DNA of 64,000 nt. Origin: Bacillus albus. Its GTDB lineage: Bacteria > Bacillota > Bacilli > Bacillales > Bacillaceae_G. Every line of letters begins with the position of its first letter. Position 1 is the first letter of the stretch. Location of the stretch: NCBI RefSeq assembly GCF_001884185.1, contig NZ_MAOE01000094.1, positions 19,999 to 83,998 of the forward strand, read 5' to 3'. Positions 17,586 to 25,661 of this stretch are shown piece after piece. Both the position numbers and the translations under genes were made by a program. Under the pieces are notes generated by a model that saw only the letters and a program-made list of their open reading frames with translations, had not been told where the DNA came from and did not search any database.

Positions 17586-17996
17586 TTACTGTAATTTTTT
17601 TAGTAATTGTAATAATTGATTTTGTTCTTCTATATTTAAATTATGAAACTGCTCCGCTTGGAACGTTTCTTGAGGCGGGACAATTTCCTCATATAAAGCT
17701 CTTCCCTTTTCTGTTAACGAAATATATTTCGTAGTACCTTCTTGTTCACGACGAATCCACTCCATTTGCTCCATTTTATTTAAAAGCTGAGTGATATTTC
17801 CTTTCGTAACAAATAGCTTATTTCCAAGCTCTTGTTGCGTTAAACGATCATGCCCTCCAACTTGAGCTAGTACATCAAACTGAGCAGCAGATGCATTCCA
17901 TTTTTTCAAATGCTGATTCGTCTCACGAATACTTTTGTTATAAAAACGTGATAAACGAAACCATAATAATAATCCGAGCCTATCTTCAGTTTTCAT
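17586..17996 (-). CDS. MarR family transcriptional regulator
   Basis: 136 residues with the MarR winged helix: SAAQFDVLAQVGGHDRLTQQELGNKLFVTKGNITQLLNKME at about 35-75, wing near EGTTKYISLTEKGR, and a C-terminal dimerisation helix. No cysteine lies near the N terminus, so an OhrR-type peroxide sensor is unlikely. GAGGTG precedes the ATG. Its own -10 box is overlapped by a palindrome (18025-18040), indicating autorepression, and the pirin gene is next in the operon. Confidence 0.9.
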   Translation of the reverse strand: MKTEDRLGLLLWFRLSRFYNKSIRETNQHLKKWNASAAQFDVLAQVGGHDRLTQQELGNKLFVTKGNITQLLNKMEQMEWIRREQEGTTKYISLTEKGRALYEEIVPPQETFQAEQFHNLNIEEQNQLLQLLKKLQ

Positions 17997-18024
17997 TCTA
18001 TCACCTCGCTCGTTTCATACCATT

Positions 18025-18053
18025 AGTTTAGAACTAAACTTCATAAAAGTCAA
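18025..18053 (-). promoter_or_regulatory. marR promoter with palindromic operator
   Basis: TTGACT (18053-18048), 17-bp spacer, TAAACT (18030-18025). The palindrome AGTTTAG-AA-CTAAACT (18025-18040) covers the -10 region, as expected for MarR autorepression. Confidence 0.8.
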
Positions 18054-18108
18054 TTACTTATTTTTAGTAAGAAACAAGGAAAGCACAGCGCTATTTCTCC
18101 ACTATGCT

Positions 18109-18543
18109 TTACATTAACTTTCTATTTTTATATTCATCTAGCTTCCTCTCCGCAAACTTTCTCGCATCTTTCTCAATCCATCTATCTTCGTACAATTCCT
18201 GTCCAACATACAATACGTCTCTCTTATGTTGCATCGCATGGCGAAATTCATGCAGTAGTGTTTTGAGCACTTGCTCATACTCTTCCCACATACAAACAAA
18301 AATTAATTGTTTTTCTTTATGATAAAAACCACCAACTGGGAATAAGAATTCCTCTTCTTCTTCTCCTAACGATAGAAGCACATGATTCGCATCACACGTA
18401 TCACAAAAAATAACTGGCGTTTTACATACTTCAATCAATGAAAACAAATCGTCTCTAAGCCTTTTGACATCCCAAGGAAGCTCCGAATCCAACACATACC
18501 AATTCTCCACCTGTTGATATACATTTTGAAACTGGAGTTCCAT
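18109..18543 (-). CDS. Putative zinc metallopeptidase-like protein (HExxH)
   Basis: 144 residues, no signal peptide or membrane helix. The central feature is LLHEFRHAMQHKRD (about residues 96-109). It contains an HExxH zinc-binding motif and lies in a helix of the kind seen in small zincins that process or bind proteins in the cytosol. A short acidic loop (GEEEEEF) precedes it and a charged C-terminal helix (EKDARKFAERKLDEYKNRK) follows, which could provide the third ligand. It may belong to a Bacillus-specific DUF family (DUF3920 is my best recollection, unverified). It stands alone on the minus strand between marR and dedA. Confidence 0.65.
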   Translation of the reverse strand: MELQFQNVYQQVENWYVLDSELPWDVKRLRDDLFSLIEVCKTPVIFCDTCDANHVLLSLGEEEEEFLFPVGGFYHKEKQLIFVCMWEEYEQVLKTLLHEFRHAMQHKRDVLYVGQELYEDRWIEKDARKFAERKLDEYKNRKLM

Positions 18544-18647
18544 TTTTCTATAATCCCCTTTCCAAACTCCCTTTTCCTATATGTATGCCACAATATGGTA
18601 AATATTAAACGTATTCTTTCATCCTTGAAAAAATACCAAAAAAAAAA

Positions 18648-18669
18648 GAATCTATGCCGACATAGATTC
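18648..18669. terminator. Intrinsic terminator
   Basis: GAATCTATG / CATAGATTC, loop CCGA, with an A-run to the left and TTTTT to the right; it can serve the dedA transcript on the minus strand. Confidence 0.8.
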
Positions 18670-18680
18670 CTTTTTCTTAA

Positions 18681-19277
18681 TCACTTTTTTTTCATCACTT
18701 TTTTTAATACAAAGTAACCAATTGCACAAACAATAGCAGCAAGTGCAAAGTATTTCACATATGGCCCAGCAACTTTATTAATGCTTTCCCACTCTGTTCC
18801 TAATTTAAAACCTAAATATACAAACACAATTGACCATGGAATAACAGCTAATGTAGTTAGCGTAATAAACTTAGCATGTGACATTTTCGCAATACCTGCT
18901 GGTATGGAAATAGCATGACGCACAACTGGAATAAAACGAGCAGTAAAAATAACGCCGGTTCCGTAACGATTAAACCAAGCTTCAGCATAATCAATATGTT
19001 TCTTTTGAATTAAAATATATTTTCCATATCGCTCAAGAACAGGTCTTCCTCCGTATCGACCAATCCAATAAATGAATAGTTGTGCGATTACACCACCAAT
19101 TGTACCGAACGCGACAGCGCCCCAAAATGTAATGCTTCCTGTTGATACTAAATAACCTGCATAAGATAATACGATTTCACTTGGGATAACCTCTAGCATT
19201 AATCCAAGCATAATTCCCCAATAACCAAGTCCTTCTAGAAAAACTAAAACGGAATGAATCAACTCTCCTAACATCAT
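18681..19277 (-). CDS. DedA family membrane protein (second paralogue)
   Basis: 198 residues with the DedA/VTT pattern. The first helices are near 12-32 and 45-70. LMLEVIPSEIVLSYAGYL and FTARFIPVVRHAISIPAG carry the conserved acidic and Arg/His positions, and two helices follow at the C terminus. A lysine tail (KKVMKKK) ends the protein. It differs enough from the copy at 2152 (PSE rather than PGE, RFIPVVRHAIS rather than FFIPGVRHFTG) to be a separate subfamily. AAAGAGAGG precedes the ATG pair. Confidence 0.9.
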   Translation of the reverse strand: MMLGELIHSVLVFLEGLGYWGIMLGLMLEVIPSEIVLSYAGYLVSTGSITFWGAVAFGTIGGVIAQLFIYWIGRYGGRPVLERYGKYILIQKKHIDYAEAWFNRYGTGVIFTARFIPVVRHAISIPAGIAKMSHAKFITLTTLAVIPWSIVFVYLGFKLGTEWESINKVAGPYVKYFALAAIVCAIGYFVLKKVMKKK

Positions 19278-19349
19278 GTACCTCTCTTTACTGTTTTCAT
19301 TGCAAACAATAAAAGTACAAGCAGGACATATCTTGTACTTTTTTTTAAT

Positions 19350-20549
19350 TTAGTTAGCCTTCGTATCCCACTTAAAGATTTTATTTAACAATTTATATAC
19401 ATTCTTTGACTCTTTCGTCAAAAGTGGACCTAAGATCGATAGTATAAGCACGTATAATGCTGAGAATGGTTTCAGTACTGACATTAAACCACCCGCGATA
19501 CCGATATTGGCCATAATGATGGAGAATTCTCCTCTTGAAACGATTGTTAATCCAATATTTGTTGATGCTTTATGAGATAATCCAGCTTGTCTCCCAGCAA
19601 TCATTCCTGCTACAAAGTTTCCAATTATTGTAAGAAGGACAGCACCTAACGTTAACCATATCGCTCCGCCCAATGAGAAAGGATCAATACTTAATCCGAA
19701 ACTGAAGAAGAAAATAGCTCCGAAAAAGTCTCTAAATGGAACAACGAGATGTTCAATTCTGTCACTATGCTCTGTCTCAGAGAAAACTAACCCTAAAAGA
19801 AGTGCTCCAATTGCTTCGGCAACGTGAATTGTTTCCGAGAATCCTGCAATAAAGAATAATGAAGCAAATACTACAATAATGAAAATTTCATCCGAACTAA
19901 TATTGAGTAATTTATTTAATAAAGGCGTCGCCTTTCTAGCTACAATAAAGAATAGAAGCATGTACCCTAAAGCAATCCCAATTGAAGTAAGAGCACCTAG
20001 GAAGGAAGCATGATCCCCTAGAACTAAACCTGAAACGACTGATAAATATACAGCAAGGAATATATCTTCGAACATGATAATTCCTAAAATTAATTCGGTT
20101 TCATTATTACCAGTTCTTCTTAAATCCACTAACACTTTTGCAACGATAGCGCTAGAAGAAATCGTAATAATACCCGCAATAATTAAGATTTCTAGTAAAG
20201 GGAATCCCATAATAAACCCGTATAATAACCCAAGTGAAAAGTTAATTAAAATATAGATCGTTCCGCCAATCGCAATAGAACGTCCAGATTTAATTAATTT
20301 TTTCATCGAAAACTCTAGTCCTAGATAGAACAGAAGGAACAGAACCCCAATCCGTCCAAGGAAGGAAATTACATTTGCACTTTCAATAAACTTGAAATCG
20401 ATCACACCTATCGTCGGCGCGTGTGGCCCTACTAACATCCCAAGAACAATTAGAAACGGAATTACTGAGAATTTAAACTTTCCAGCAAGTACTGCCGCAA
20501 TTGCAACTAATACTAACGCTGTACCAACTTCAAAAATTAACGTATCCAT
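19350..20549 (-). CDS. khtU: K+/H+ antiporter membrane subunit (CPA2 type, KhtU-like)
   Basis: 399 residues, almost wholly hydrophobic, with 11-12 helices typical of CPA2 monovalent cation:proton antiporters. No C-terminal TrkA-N domain is fused; the regulatory part is supplied by the separate gene just upstream. The ATG follows the khtT stop codon with no spacing (TAG-ATG), so translation is coupled. By analogy with B. subtilis KhtTU, it would export K+ under high potassium or alkaline conditions and be controlled through the TrkA-C partner, possibly by c-di-AMP. The assignment is by domain pattern and gene order. Confidence 0.85.
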   Translation of the reverse strand: MDTLIFEVGTALVLVAIAAVLAGKFKFSVIPFLIVLGMLVGPHAPTIGVIDFKFIESANVISFLGRIGVLFLLFYLGLEFSMKKLIKSGRSIAIGGTIYILINFSLGLLYGFIMGFPLLEILIIAGIITISSSAIVAKVLVDLRRTGNNETELILGIIMFEDIFLAVYLSVVSGLVLGDHASFLGALTSIGIALGYMLLFFIVARKATPLLNKLLNISSDEIFIIVVFASLFFIAGFSETIHVAEAIGALLLGLVFSETEHSDRIEHLVVPFRDFFGAIFFFSFGLSIDPFSLGGAIWLTLGAVLLTIIGNFVAGMIAGRQAGLSHKASTNIGLTIVSRGEFSIIMANIGIAGGLMSVLKPFSALYVLILSILGPLLTKESKNVYKLLNKIFKWDTKAN

Positions 20550-21047
20550 CTAGTCAGTCCCCCTATTCGAAAGTAACTCATTAATAATTTTTTTAATTTC
20601 TTCTCTCTCACCAGAAACTACAAGCATATCGCCTTCTTCAATTGCTGTTTCTGGCCCTGGATTAAATAGCTTTTTCATATTCTTTTTCATAACTGCAATG
20701 ATCGTTACGCTATATGTTTTTCTTATTTCAAGATCACCGATTGTTTTTCCGATTGCAGGAGCTGCATTCTCCACTTTGAACCACTCAATCGCTAAACCTT
20801 CAAAGACCATTTCAACATTTTCTAATGCTCTAGGCTTATATACCATTCCGCCTAATATTGCTGCAATTTGTCTTGCCTCTGAGTCACGTAATGAAATACT
20901 TGAGATGCTTTCTTCATGGTCTGAATCAAAATGATACATTTCTCTACGCCCGTCATCATGAATAACAATCACCATCTTTTCGTTACCTTTCGTAACAATT
21001 TGAAACTTATAACCAATACCCGGAAGTTCACTTTCTCTAATATTCAT
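20550..21047 (-). CDS. khtT: TrkA-C domain regulatory subunit of the K+/H+ antiporter (KhtT-like)
   Basis: 165 residues, soluble. The N-terminal part (LPGIGYKFQIVTKGNEKMVIVIHDDGRREMYHF) matches the KhtT N domain, and the C-terminal 80 residues form a TrkA-C (RCK_C) domain ending GDMLVVSGEREEIKKI. In B. subtilis, KhtT is the gating subunit and binds c-di-AMP. The ATG at 21047 is preferred (GGAGGAG 6 nt upstream) to an in-frame GTG at 21062, which lies within that RBS. It directly precedes khtU and follows a small ORF. Confidence 0.87.
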   Translation of the reverse strand: MNIRESELPGIGYKFQIVTKGNEKMVIVIHDDGRREMYHFDSDHEESISSISLRDSEARQIAAILGGMVYKPRALENVEMVFEGLAIEWFKVENAAPAIGKTIGDLEIRKTYSVTIIAVMKKNMKKLFNPGPETAIEEGDMLVVSGEREEIKKIINELLSNRGTD

Positions 21048-21101
21048 ATTTAGCTCCTCCACAACTTTTTTATTTGAATTTTCTGTTTTTCTGTCTTTTG
21101 T

Positions 21102-21275
21102 TCATCCAATCAATTTTAGAAATTCTAACCAGTCAGGATACCTGTGACTTGGAAATCTTTTATTGTAATAATAAGTCGCTCCTAAAAAGATACTTAAAGA
21201 TGTAATGATAAAAAATATATTACTTCTCATTTTCAAACTCTTAAGACTTACTTTCAATAAAGTTTCTTCTTTCAA
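21102..21275 (-). CDS. Small membrane-anchored protein upstream of khtTU (KhtS-position ORF)
   Basis: A 57-codon frame on the minus strand starting with TTG at 21275, with AGAGGAGAT just upstream. The protein begins KEETLLKVSLKSLKMRS, then has one hydrophobic helix (NIFFIITSLSIFLGATYYY, about residues 19-37), and ends FPSHRYPDWLEFLKLIG. It ends 54 bp before khtT with no terminator, so it should be the first gene of the operon. B. subtilis has a third gene, khtS, in the same place; whether this is its orthologue cannot be shown from the sequence alone. Confidence 0.65.
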   Translation of the reverse strand: MKEETLLKVSLKSLKMRSNIFFIITSLSIFLGATYYYNKRFPSHRYPDWLEFLKLIG

Positions 21276-21456
21276 ATTATCTCCTCTTTTTCGCTTTACA
21301 TTTAGTTTTTTAAAATGTAAATAATTCTAAAAATATTATGATGTAACATAATCATAACACAAAATACGTTTATGTAACATGATTTTTTAGAAAAATTGAT
21401 TCTCGTATATTTTTTGCATATAATTTTCTTATTACGAAAAAAAGGAAGTGTATTAT

Positions 21457-22890
21457 ATGGTTGATATCTTTAGCAGATTCCTTGAGGTAACGAATAATAT
21501 TTTATGGTCATATATTCTTATTGCAATGCTAATCGGCTTCGGTCTTTATTTCTCTTTCAAATTGAAATTTGTCCAAATTACTCATTTCGGTGAGATGGTC
21601 GGTTTAATTAGTAAAGGATTTAATCGAAAAGAAAAAAAGAAAGATAGCATCTCTCCATTCCAAGCATTTTGCTTAAGTGCAGCAGCACGTATCGGTATCG
21701 GGAATTTAGCTGGTGTAGCATTAGCCATTTCAATGGGTGGACCTGGCGCAATATTTTGGATGTGGTTTATTGCTATCCTTGGAGCAGCTACTAGTTTCGT
21801 AGAATGTACGCTCGCGCAAATTTATAAAGTAAAAGATGGAAGCAGATTCCGTGGTGGGCCAGCGTATTACATGGAAAAAGGCTTAAACAAGCGCTGGATG
21901 GGTGTTTGGTTCTCACTTCTTATTACAGTTGCATACGGATTAATTTTCAATTCCGTACAAGCAAATACAGTAACAATCGCATTTGAAAATGCTTTTGGAC
22001 TAGAGCGAACTCTTGTAGGAGCTCTATTAGCTTTATTAGTTGCAGTTATTATTTTTGGTGGTATTAAGAGCATTTCACGTATTACAGAAATGATTGTTCC
22101 TCCAATGGCAATTGTTTATATTGGTGTGGCAATTTTTGTCGTTATTAACAACTTCACTATGTTACCAAGCATTTTTACAGAAATATTTAACAGCGCATTC
22201 GGTTTAGATCAAGCTATCGCTGGTGGTATTGGAGCAGCAATTAAGTTCGGAATTCAGCGCGGTTTATTCGCGACAGAAGCAGGTATGGGTAGCTCTCCTA
22301 ACGCAGCTGCAACATCAGATGTATCTCACCCTGTAAAACAAGGACTTGTTCAAGCATTAGGAGTTTTCGTAGACACATTCTTAGTATGTACATCAACAGC
22401 GTTTATCGTATTATGTTCCGGACTTTACAAAGGATCAAACTTAGAAGGTATTGAATTAACACAACAAGCATTAAGTTCACAAATTGGCCCGTGGGCAAGC
22501 ACTTTCTTAGCGATTATTATTTTCCTATTCGCATTCAGTTCTCTTCTAGGAAACTACTATTATGGTGAAACAAATATCGCATTCATTAAAGAAAGTAAAA
22601 TATGGTTAATGATTTATCGCGTTGCAGTTGTCGGAATGGTATTCTTCGGATCAATCGCTGCCCTTCAAACAGTTTGGAGTTTAGCTGATTTATTCATGGG
22701 ACTAATGGTATTCACAAACTTAATTGCCATCTCATTCCTAAGCAAATTCGCCTACGCAGCATTAGTAGACTATTTAAAGCAAAAGAAACAAGGAAAAGAT
22801 CCTGTTTTCGTTGCAAGTTCTATCCCTGGCTTACAGAATACAGAGTGCTGGGATGGACAGGACGTAGAAGAAAAACAGAAGGCTGTGTAA
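21457..22890 (+). CDS. Sodium:alanine/glycine symporter (AGCS family)
   Basis: 477 residues with about ten to eleven helices. The AGCS signatures include the segments from GPGAIFWMWFIAILGA and RGGPAYYMEKGL to GLFATEAGMGSSPNAAATSD. It should import a small neutral amino acid with Na+; related B. subtilis members carry alanine or glutamine. The conserved C-terminal tail ends with GLQNTECWDGQD. It is the nearest relative of the gene at 31296 and is also related to the one at 29530. The ATG at 21457 follows AAAGGAAG. Confidence 0.9.
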   Translation: MVDIFSRFLEVTNNILWSYILIAMLIGFGLYFSFKLKFVQITHFGEMVGLISKGFNRKEKKKDSISPFQAFCLSAAARIGIGNLAGVALAISMGGPGAIFWMWFIAILGAATSFVECTLAQIYKVKDGSRFRGGPAYYMEKGLNKRWMGVWFSLLITVAYGLIFNSVQANTVTIAFENAFGLERTLVGALLALLVAVIIFGGIKSISRITEMIVPPMAIVYIGVAIFVVINNFTMLPSIFTEIFNSAFGLDQAIAGGIGAAIKFGIQRGLFATEAGMGSSPNAAATSDVSHPVKQGLVQALGVFVDTFLVCTSTAFIVLCSGLYKGSNLEGIELTQQALSSQIGPWASTFLAIIIFLFAFSSLLGNYYYGETNIAFIKESKIWLMIYRVAVVGMVFFGSIAALQTVWSLADLFMGLMVFTNLIAISFLSKFAYAALVDYLKQKKQGKDPVFVASSIPGLQNTECWDGQDVEEKQKAV

Positions 22891-22894
22891 TAAT

Positions 22895-22930
22895 TAAAAG
22901 CAGATGCGGCTCGTTCGGAACAGAAGCTAT
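22895..22930. repeat. Fragment of a structured intergenic repeat
   Basis: AAAAGCAGATGCGGCTCG resembles the first 18 bases of the repeat at 23551 (AAAAGCGGAAGCGGCTTG). Only the left end is present. Confidence 0.5.
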
Positions 22931-22940
22931 ATATCAAACA

Positions 22941-22972
22941 AAATCCCTATTACTCCACAGTAATAGGGATTT
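22941..22972 (+). terminator. Intrinsic terminator after the AGCS gene
   Basis: AAATCCCTATTAC / GTAATAGGGATTT with loop TCCACA and a T-rich tail. Confidence 0.88.
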
Positions 22973-23020
22973 TTATTTACAACAGTTCATAATTTGTTCA
23001 AATTAATTCCAGCAAAAGGG

Positions 23021-23057
23021 TTGATTTATACGAATTACTAGATTATAATAATTATAA
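23021..23057 (+). promoter_or_regulatory. dps promoter with perfect PerR box
   Basis: TTGATT (23021-23026), 17-bp spacer, TATAAT (23044-23049). The -10 lies inside TTATAATAATTATAA (23043-23057), an exact 7-1-7 PerR consensus, within a longer near-palindrome of about 35 bp. Peroxide-inducible expression is expected. Confidence 0.88.
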
Positions 23058-23103
23058 ATTAGTAATTGATATAACATAACAACTCAAAAGGAGATTGATC
23101 ATA

Positions 23104-23544
23104 ATGAACAAACAAGTAATCGAAGTATTAAACAAACAAGTAGCAGACTGGAGCGTTTTATTCACAAAATTACACAACTTCCATTGGTACGTAAAAGGAC
23201 CTCAATTCTTCACATTACATGAAAAATTTGAAGAGCTTTACACAGAATCAGCTACTCACATCGACGAAATTGCAGAACGTATTTTAGCAATTGGTGGTAA
23301 ACCAGTAGCAACAATGAAAGAATATCTAGAAATCTCTACTATTCAAGAAGCGGCATACGGAGAAACTGCAGAAGGGATGGTCGAAGCAATCATGAAAGAC
23401 TACGAAATGATGCTAGTCGAACTGAAAAAAGGCATGGAAATCGCTCAAGACTCTGACGACGAAATGACATCTGACCTACTACTAGGCATCTACACAGAAC
23501 TAGAAAAACACGCTTGGATGCTACGTGCGTTCTTGAATCAATAA
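23104..23544 (+). CDS. dps: Dps-type ferritin-like DNA-binding/iron-storage protein
   Basis: 146 residues, a single four-helix Dps fold. The ferroxidase site at the subunit interface is visible: [23 protein letters not shown] gives the conserved His, Asp/Glu positions, and [10 protein letters not shown] follows. Dps 12-mers oxidise Fe(II) with H2O2 and mineralise it, protecting DNA. A perfect PerR box overlaps the promoter, in line with a peroxide-stress role (B. anthracis has two such Dps-like proteins). The ATG at 23104 is preferred over a TTG at 23095 because AAAGGAG is correctly spaced only for the ATG. Confidence 0.93.
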   Translation: MNKQVIEVLNKQVADWSVLFTKLHNFHWYVKGPQFFTLHEKFEELYTESATHIDEIAERILAIGGKPVATMKEYLEISTIQEAAYGETAEGMVEAIMKDYEMMLVELKKGMEIAQDSDDEMTSDLLLGIYTELEKHAWMLRAFLNQ

Positions 23545-23550
23545 TAGATT

Positions 23551-23668
23551 AAAAGCGGAAGCGGCTTGCTCAGAATCGCAGGGCATTGGAGCTCTCGACC
23601 TGGAAGCGCTTTTTGCTTCGAGCGAGAGAGCGAAATGACCGGAGATTCTAGCCGCTGAAGCTGGATAT
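23551..23668. repeat. Structured intergenic repeat (full copy)
   Basis: About 118 bp starting AAAAGCGGAAGCGGCTTG and ending AGCCGCTGAAGCTGG. Nested complementary segments (AGCGGCT with AGCCGCT; AGAATC with GATTCT; GCTCTCG with CGAGAGAGC) suggest a cruciform or RNA fold. The same family appears as fragments at 22895 and 23673 and again at 63937. I recognise it as a B. cereus-group intergenic repeat type but cannot name it with certainty. Confidence 0.75.
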
Positions 23669-23672
23669 TATT

Positions 23673-23707
23673 TAAAAGCGGAAGCGGCTCATCCAGAGTC
23701 GCTTTTT
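23673..23707. repeat. Truncated second copy of the structured repeat
   Basis: AAAAGCGGAAGCGGCTC repeats the left end of the neighbouring full copy and ends with GAGTCGCTTTTTT. Confidence 0.65.
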
Positions 23708-23741
23708 TATATGAAATGGTCGCTTTTGTTGGTACATGAAA

Positions 23742-23884
23742 TTTATATCAGCGATTTTCTAATTATATCGGTGATTCCATTCAATATATCAGCGATTTTT
23801 CAATTATATCGGCGATTTCGGCAAATTTATCAGCGATTTTCTCAATATATCGACTTACCGACAAATCACGACAATATCAGCGCC
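23742..23884. repeat. Degenerate tandem array of TATATC(A/G)GCGATTT units
   Basis: Six to seven units of about 20-22 bp, each built on TATATCAGCGATTTT or TATATCGGCGATTT, ending with a distinct TATATCGACTTACCGACAAA unit. The same array type, with the same terminal unit, occurs at 57370-57480. No open reading frame of interest spans it. Confidence 0.75.
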
Positions 23885-24017
23885 CCTCTCCTCCACTTTT
23901 ATCAATATATTACAATCTCTTTTATGTTAAAATATAGTAAACACCCTTTAGTAAAATAGATCCAAAAAAGCTTTTCCATATTCATCATTTACTACTTAAA
24001 TGGCGGGAGTGGTTCAG

Positions 24018-24215
24018 TTGAAAGACTACTTAATTAGAGCATTTTTTGCGTTAATAACGGTTGGGATTGTCTTACTTATAGCTAATATTTTCAACATACG
24101 TATCGAGGTGAAAGACTATGCTTTCCTCGTTGTTGTAGCAATTGGTGGCGGCTGGGGTGGCTGGTACCTGTATAAAAAACAAAGTAATCAAAACGATAAA
24201 GGCATTCCAAAGTAA
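24018..24215 (+). CDS. Small membrane protein
   Basis: 65 residues from the TTG at 24018. Two hydrophobic helices are visible: LIRAFFALITVGIVLLIANIF (about 5-25) and AFLVVVAIGGGWGGWYLY (about 36-53). A Lys/Gln/Asn-rich tail (KKQSNQNDKGIPK) follows. GGGAG at 24005-24009 is spaced 8 nt from the TTG, whereas an in-frame ATG at 24000 has no RBS. Not assigned to a family. It is followed by its own terminator. Confidence 0.6.
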   Translation: MKDYLIRAFFALITVGIVLLIANIFNIRIEVKDYAFLVVVAIGGGWGGWYLYKKQSNQNDKGIPK

Positions 24216-24228
24216 TACGGAATGCCTT
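24199..24228 (+). terminator. Intrinsic terminator overlapping the end of the small membrane protein gene
   Basis: AAGGCATTCC / GGAATGCCTT with a 10-nt loop and TCTTTTT; the left arm is coding. Confidence 0.85.
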
Positions 24229-24232
24229 CTTT

Positions 24233-24514
24233 TTATTGCCGTCTATAATAAATAATGAAATTCAAACCGCTAATACAAACTATCCCAATAAACATATCAA
24301 ACGACACCGAATCTCCACCTAAATTATACTCATCAACAATAAACCCAGTCATAAACAACGTGATCGCTGAAACACCGATACATAATATCGAAATGAACCA
24401 AAGAGAAAATTCATTAATTAGCTCTTTCTTCTGTGTTGAAACAATTAGCATAACAAGAATAACTGCTGCTAAAATACTTTTAAAAACCGGTCTTAAAAAT
24501 ACGAACTCCTCCAT
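24233..24514 (-). CDS. Hypothetical small membrane protein
   Basis: 93 residues with three hydrophobic helices (about 13-26, 37-57 and 72-88). It ends in a basic YYRRQ. Not recognised. The ribosome binding site is weak (AGAAGAAATAG before the ATG). It is convergent with the small membrane protein at 24018 and shares its terminator region. Its reality rests mainly on the coherent three-helix pattern. Confidence 0.5.
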   Translation of the reverse strand: MEEFVFLRPVFKSILAAVILVMLIVSTQKKELINEFSLWFISILCIGVSAITLFMTGFIVDEYNLGGDSVSFDMFIGIVCISGLNFIIYYRRQ

Positions 24515-24572
24515 CTATTTCTTCTTTTCCGAAAACATTATATCTCAACATTAACATATTTAACCAAATTAA

Positions 24573-24609
24573 AAACACATGTCTTTTCAAGATAAAATGA
24601 CATGTGTTT
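24573..24609 (-). terminator. Intrinsic terminator of the LOG-family gene
   Basis: AAACACATGTC / GACATGTGTTT with a 15-nt loop; T-run follows on the minus strand. Confidence 0.75.
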
Positions 24610-24632
24610 CCAAAAATCTCTATAGAATTGTA

Positions 24633-25211
24633 TTATGATAACTGCTTCCACTTCGTTCCTAAAACAGGACGTTCATAGTTTTGGATCTCATGAATTAGTT
24701 TATCTGCCGTCTCAGCTGAAACGATCAATTCTTTATTCGACGGATTCATAAACCCTTCTTCCGCTGCGCGTTCAACCATTTGCAGAATTGGTCCGTAAAA
24801 GTCTTTTATATTCAATAAACCAACCGGCTTATTATGTATACCAATTTGTGACCAACATACTACTTCAAATAGCTCTTCAAACGTTCCGTATCCGCCTGGC
24901 AGTGCGATAAAAGCATCCGCAAGTTCTGCCATTTTCGCCTTGCGCTCGTGCATCGTTTCTACTTCAATTAGTTCTGTTAATCCTGTATGCACAATTTCTC
25001 CTCGGAATAAACCACGCGGCATAACACCTGTTACACGCCCGCCTAAACGAAGAACTTCATTTGCTACTTCTCCCATTAGTCCAACGCAAGAACCACCGTA
25101 TACAAGCTCATAATCGTTTTCAACAAACATTTTCCCTAATGCTATTGCCTGCTCTTTAAATTCTGGTCTCTCCCCTAAATTGGAACCTGCAAACACACAA
25201 ATCTTTCTCAT
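24633..25211 (-). CDS. LOG family protein (putative nucleotide-sugar phosphoribohydrolase)
   Basis: 192 residues with a Rossmann-like fold: GSNLGERPEF and VYGGSCVGLMGEVAN near the N terminus, and the family signature PGGYGTFEELFEVVCWSQIG (about 108-127). The substrate-binding Arg is likely in HERKAKMAE. LOG proteins cleave N6-substituted AMP (cytokinin 5'-monophosphate) or related nucleotides to base and ribose 5-phosphate; the bacterial physiological substrate is not settled. Divergent from the mazG-like gene 73 bp away. Confidence 0.9.
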   Translation of the reverse strand: MRKICVFAGSNLGERPEFKEQAIALGKMFVENDYELVYGGSCVGLMGEVANEVLRLGGRVTGVMPRGLFRGEIVHTGLTELIEVETMHERKAKMAELADAFIALPGGYGTFEELFEVVCWSQIGIHNKPVGLLNIKDFYGPILQMVERAAEEGFMNPSNKELIVSAETADKLIHEIQNYERPVLGTKWKQLS

Positions 25212-25284
25212 CCCTACACCCCAAGACTATATATTGTTATGATACAATAAATATTGTACAACATATTGAAGGGATGAGGAAGAA

Positions 25285-25608
25285 ATGGATATCGTCGCAT
25301 TTCAAAGATGGGTGGAGGAATTTTACGAAAAACGAAGCTGGTCACAGTATAATTCCTTTATTCGCTTAAATTTCTTAACAGAGGAAGTTGGGGAAGTTTC
25401 ACGCGTTGTTCGTGCCATCGAAATTGGCCGTGATCGTCCTGATGAAGAAGCAAAAACAGAAGAAGAGCTAAAACAAGAACTAAAAGAAGAACTTGGTGAT
25501 GTACTATCTAATCTTATTATTCTTTCGCAAAAATATGATTTAGACTTACAAGACATTATGGACGCACACGTCACAAAGCTTTCGAAAAGGTTCGAGACAT
25601 CCAAATGA
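25285..25608 (+). CDS. MazG-like nucleotide pyrophosphohydrolase
   Basis: 107 residues, a single MazG-type all-alpha NTP pyrophosphatase domain. The Mg-binding acidic residues are visible in LTEEVGEVSR (E..E, about 32-41) and in KEELGDVLSNLI (E..D, about 72-83). Such small MazG proteins hydrolyse non-canonical or excess NTPs. GATGAGGAAG precedes the ATG. It is followed directly by the ferritin gene's regulatory region. Confidence 0.88.
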   Translation: MDIVAFQRWVEEFYEKRSWSQYNSFIRLNFLTEEVGEVSRVVRAIEIGRDRPDEEAKTEEELKQELKEELGDVLSNLIILSQKYDLDLQDIMDAHVTKLSKRFETSK

Positions 25609-25636
25609 GAATATTATCAATTATGGTATAATATTC
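25609..25636 (+). promoter_or_regulatory. Ferritin promoter: extended -10 in an inverted repeat
   Basis: TGGTATAAT is an extended -10 and lies in the right arm of a perfect 9-bp inverted repeat (GAATATTAT at 25609-25617, ATAATATTC at 25628-25636). The repeat starts right after the preceding stop codon. It does not match Fur or PerR consensus. Confidence 0.6.
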
Positions 25637-25661
25637 TTGTCACAATACTAAGGGGGATTTT

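Noticed and set aside
23742-23884. CRISPR array
   Set aside because: Units are degenerate, of irregular length and without separate spacers; no cas genes nearby.
24255-24554. 99-codon frame on the plus strand
   Set aside because: Antisense to the three-helix membrane protein at 24233-24514; no RBS and poor hydrophobic pattern.
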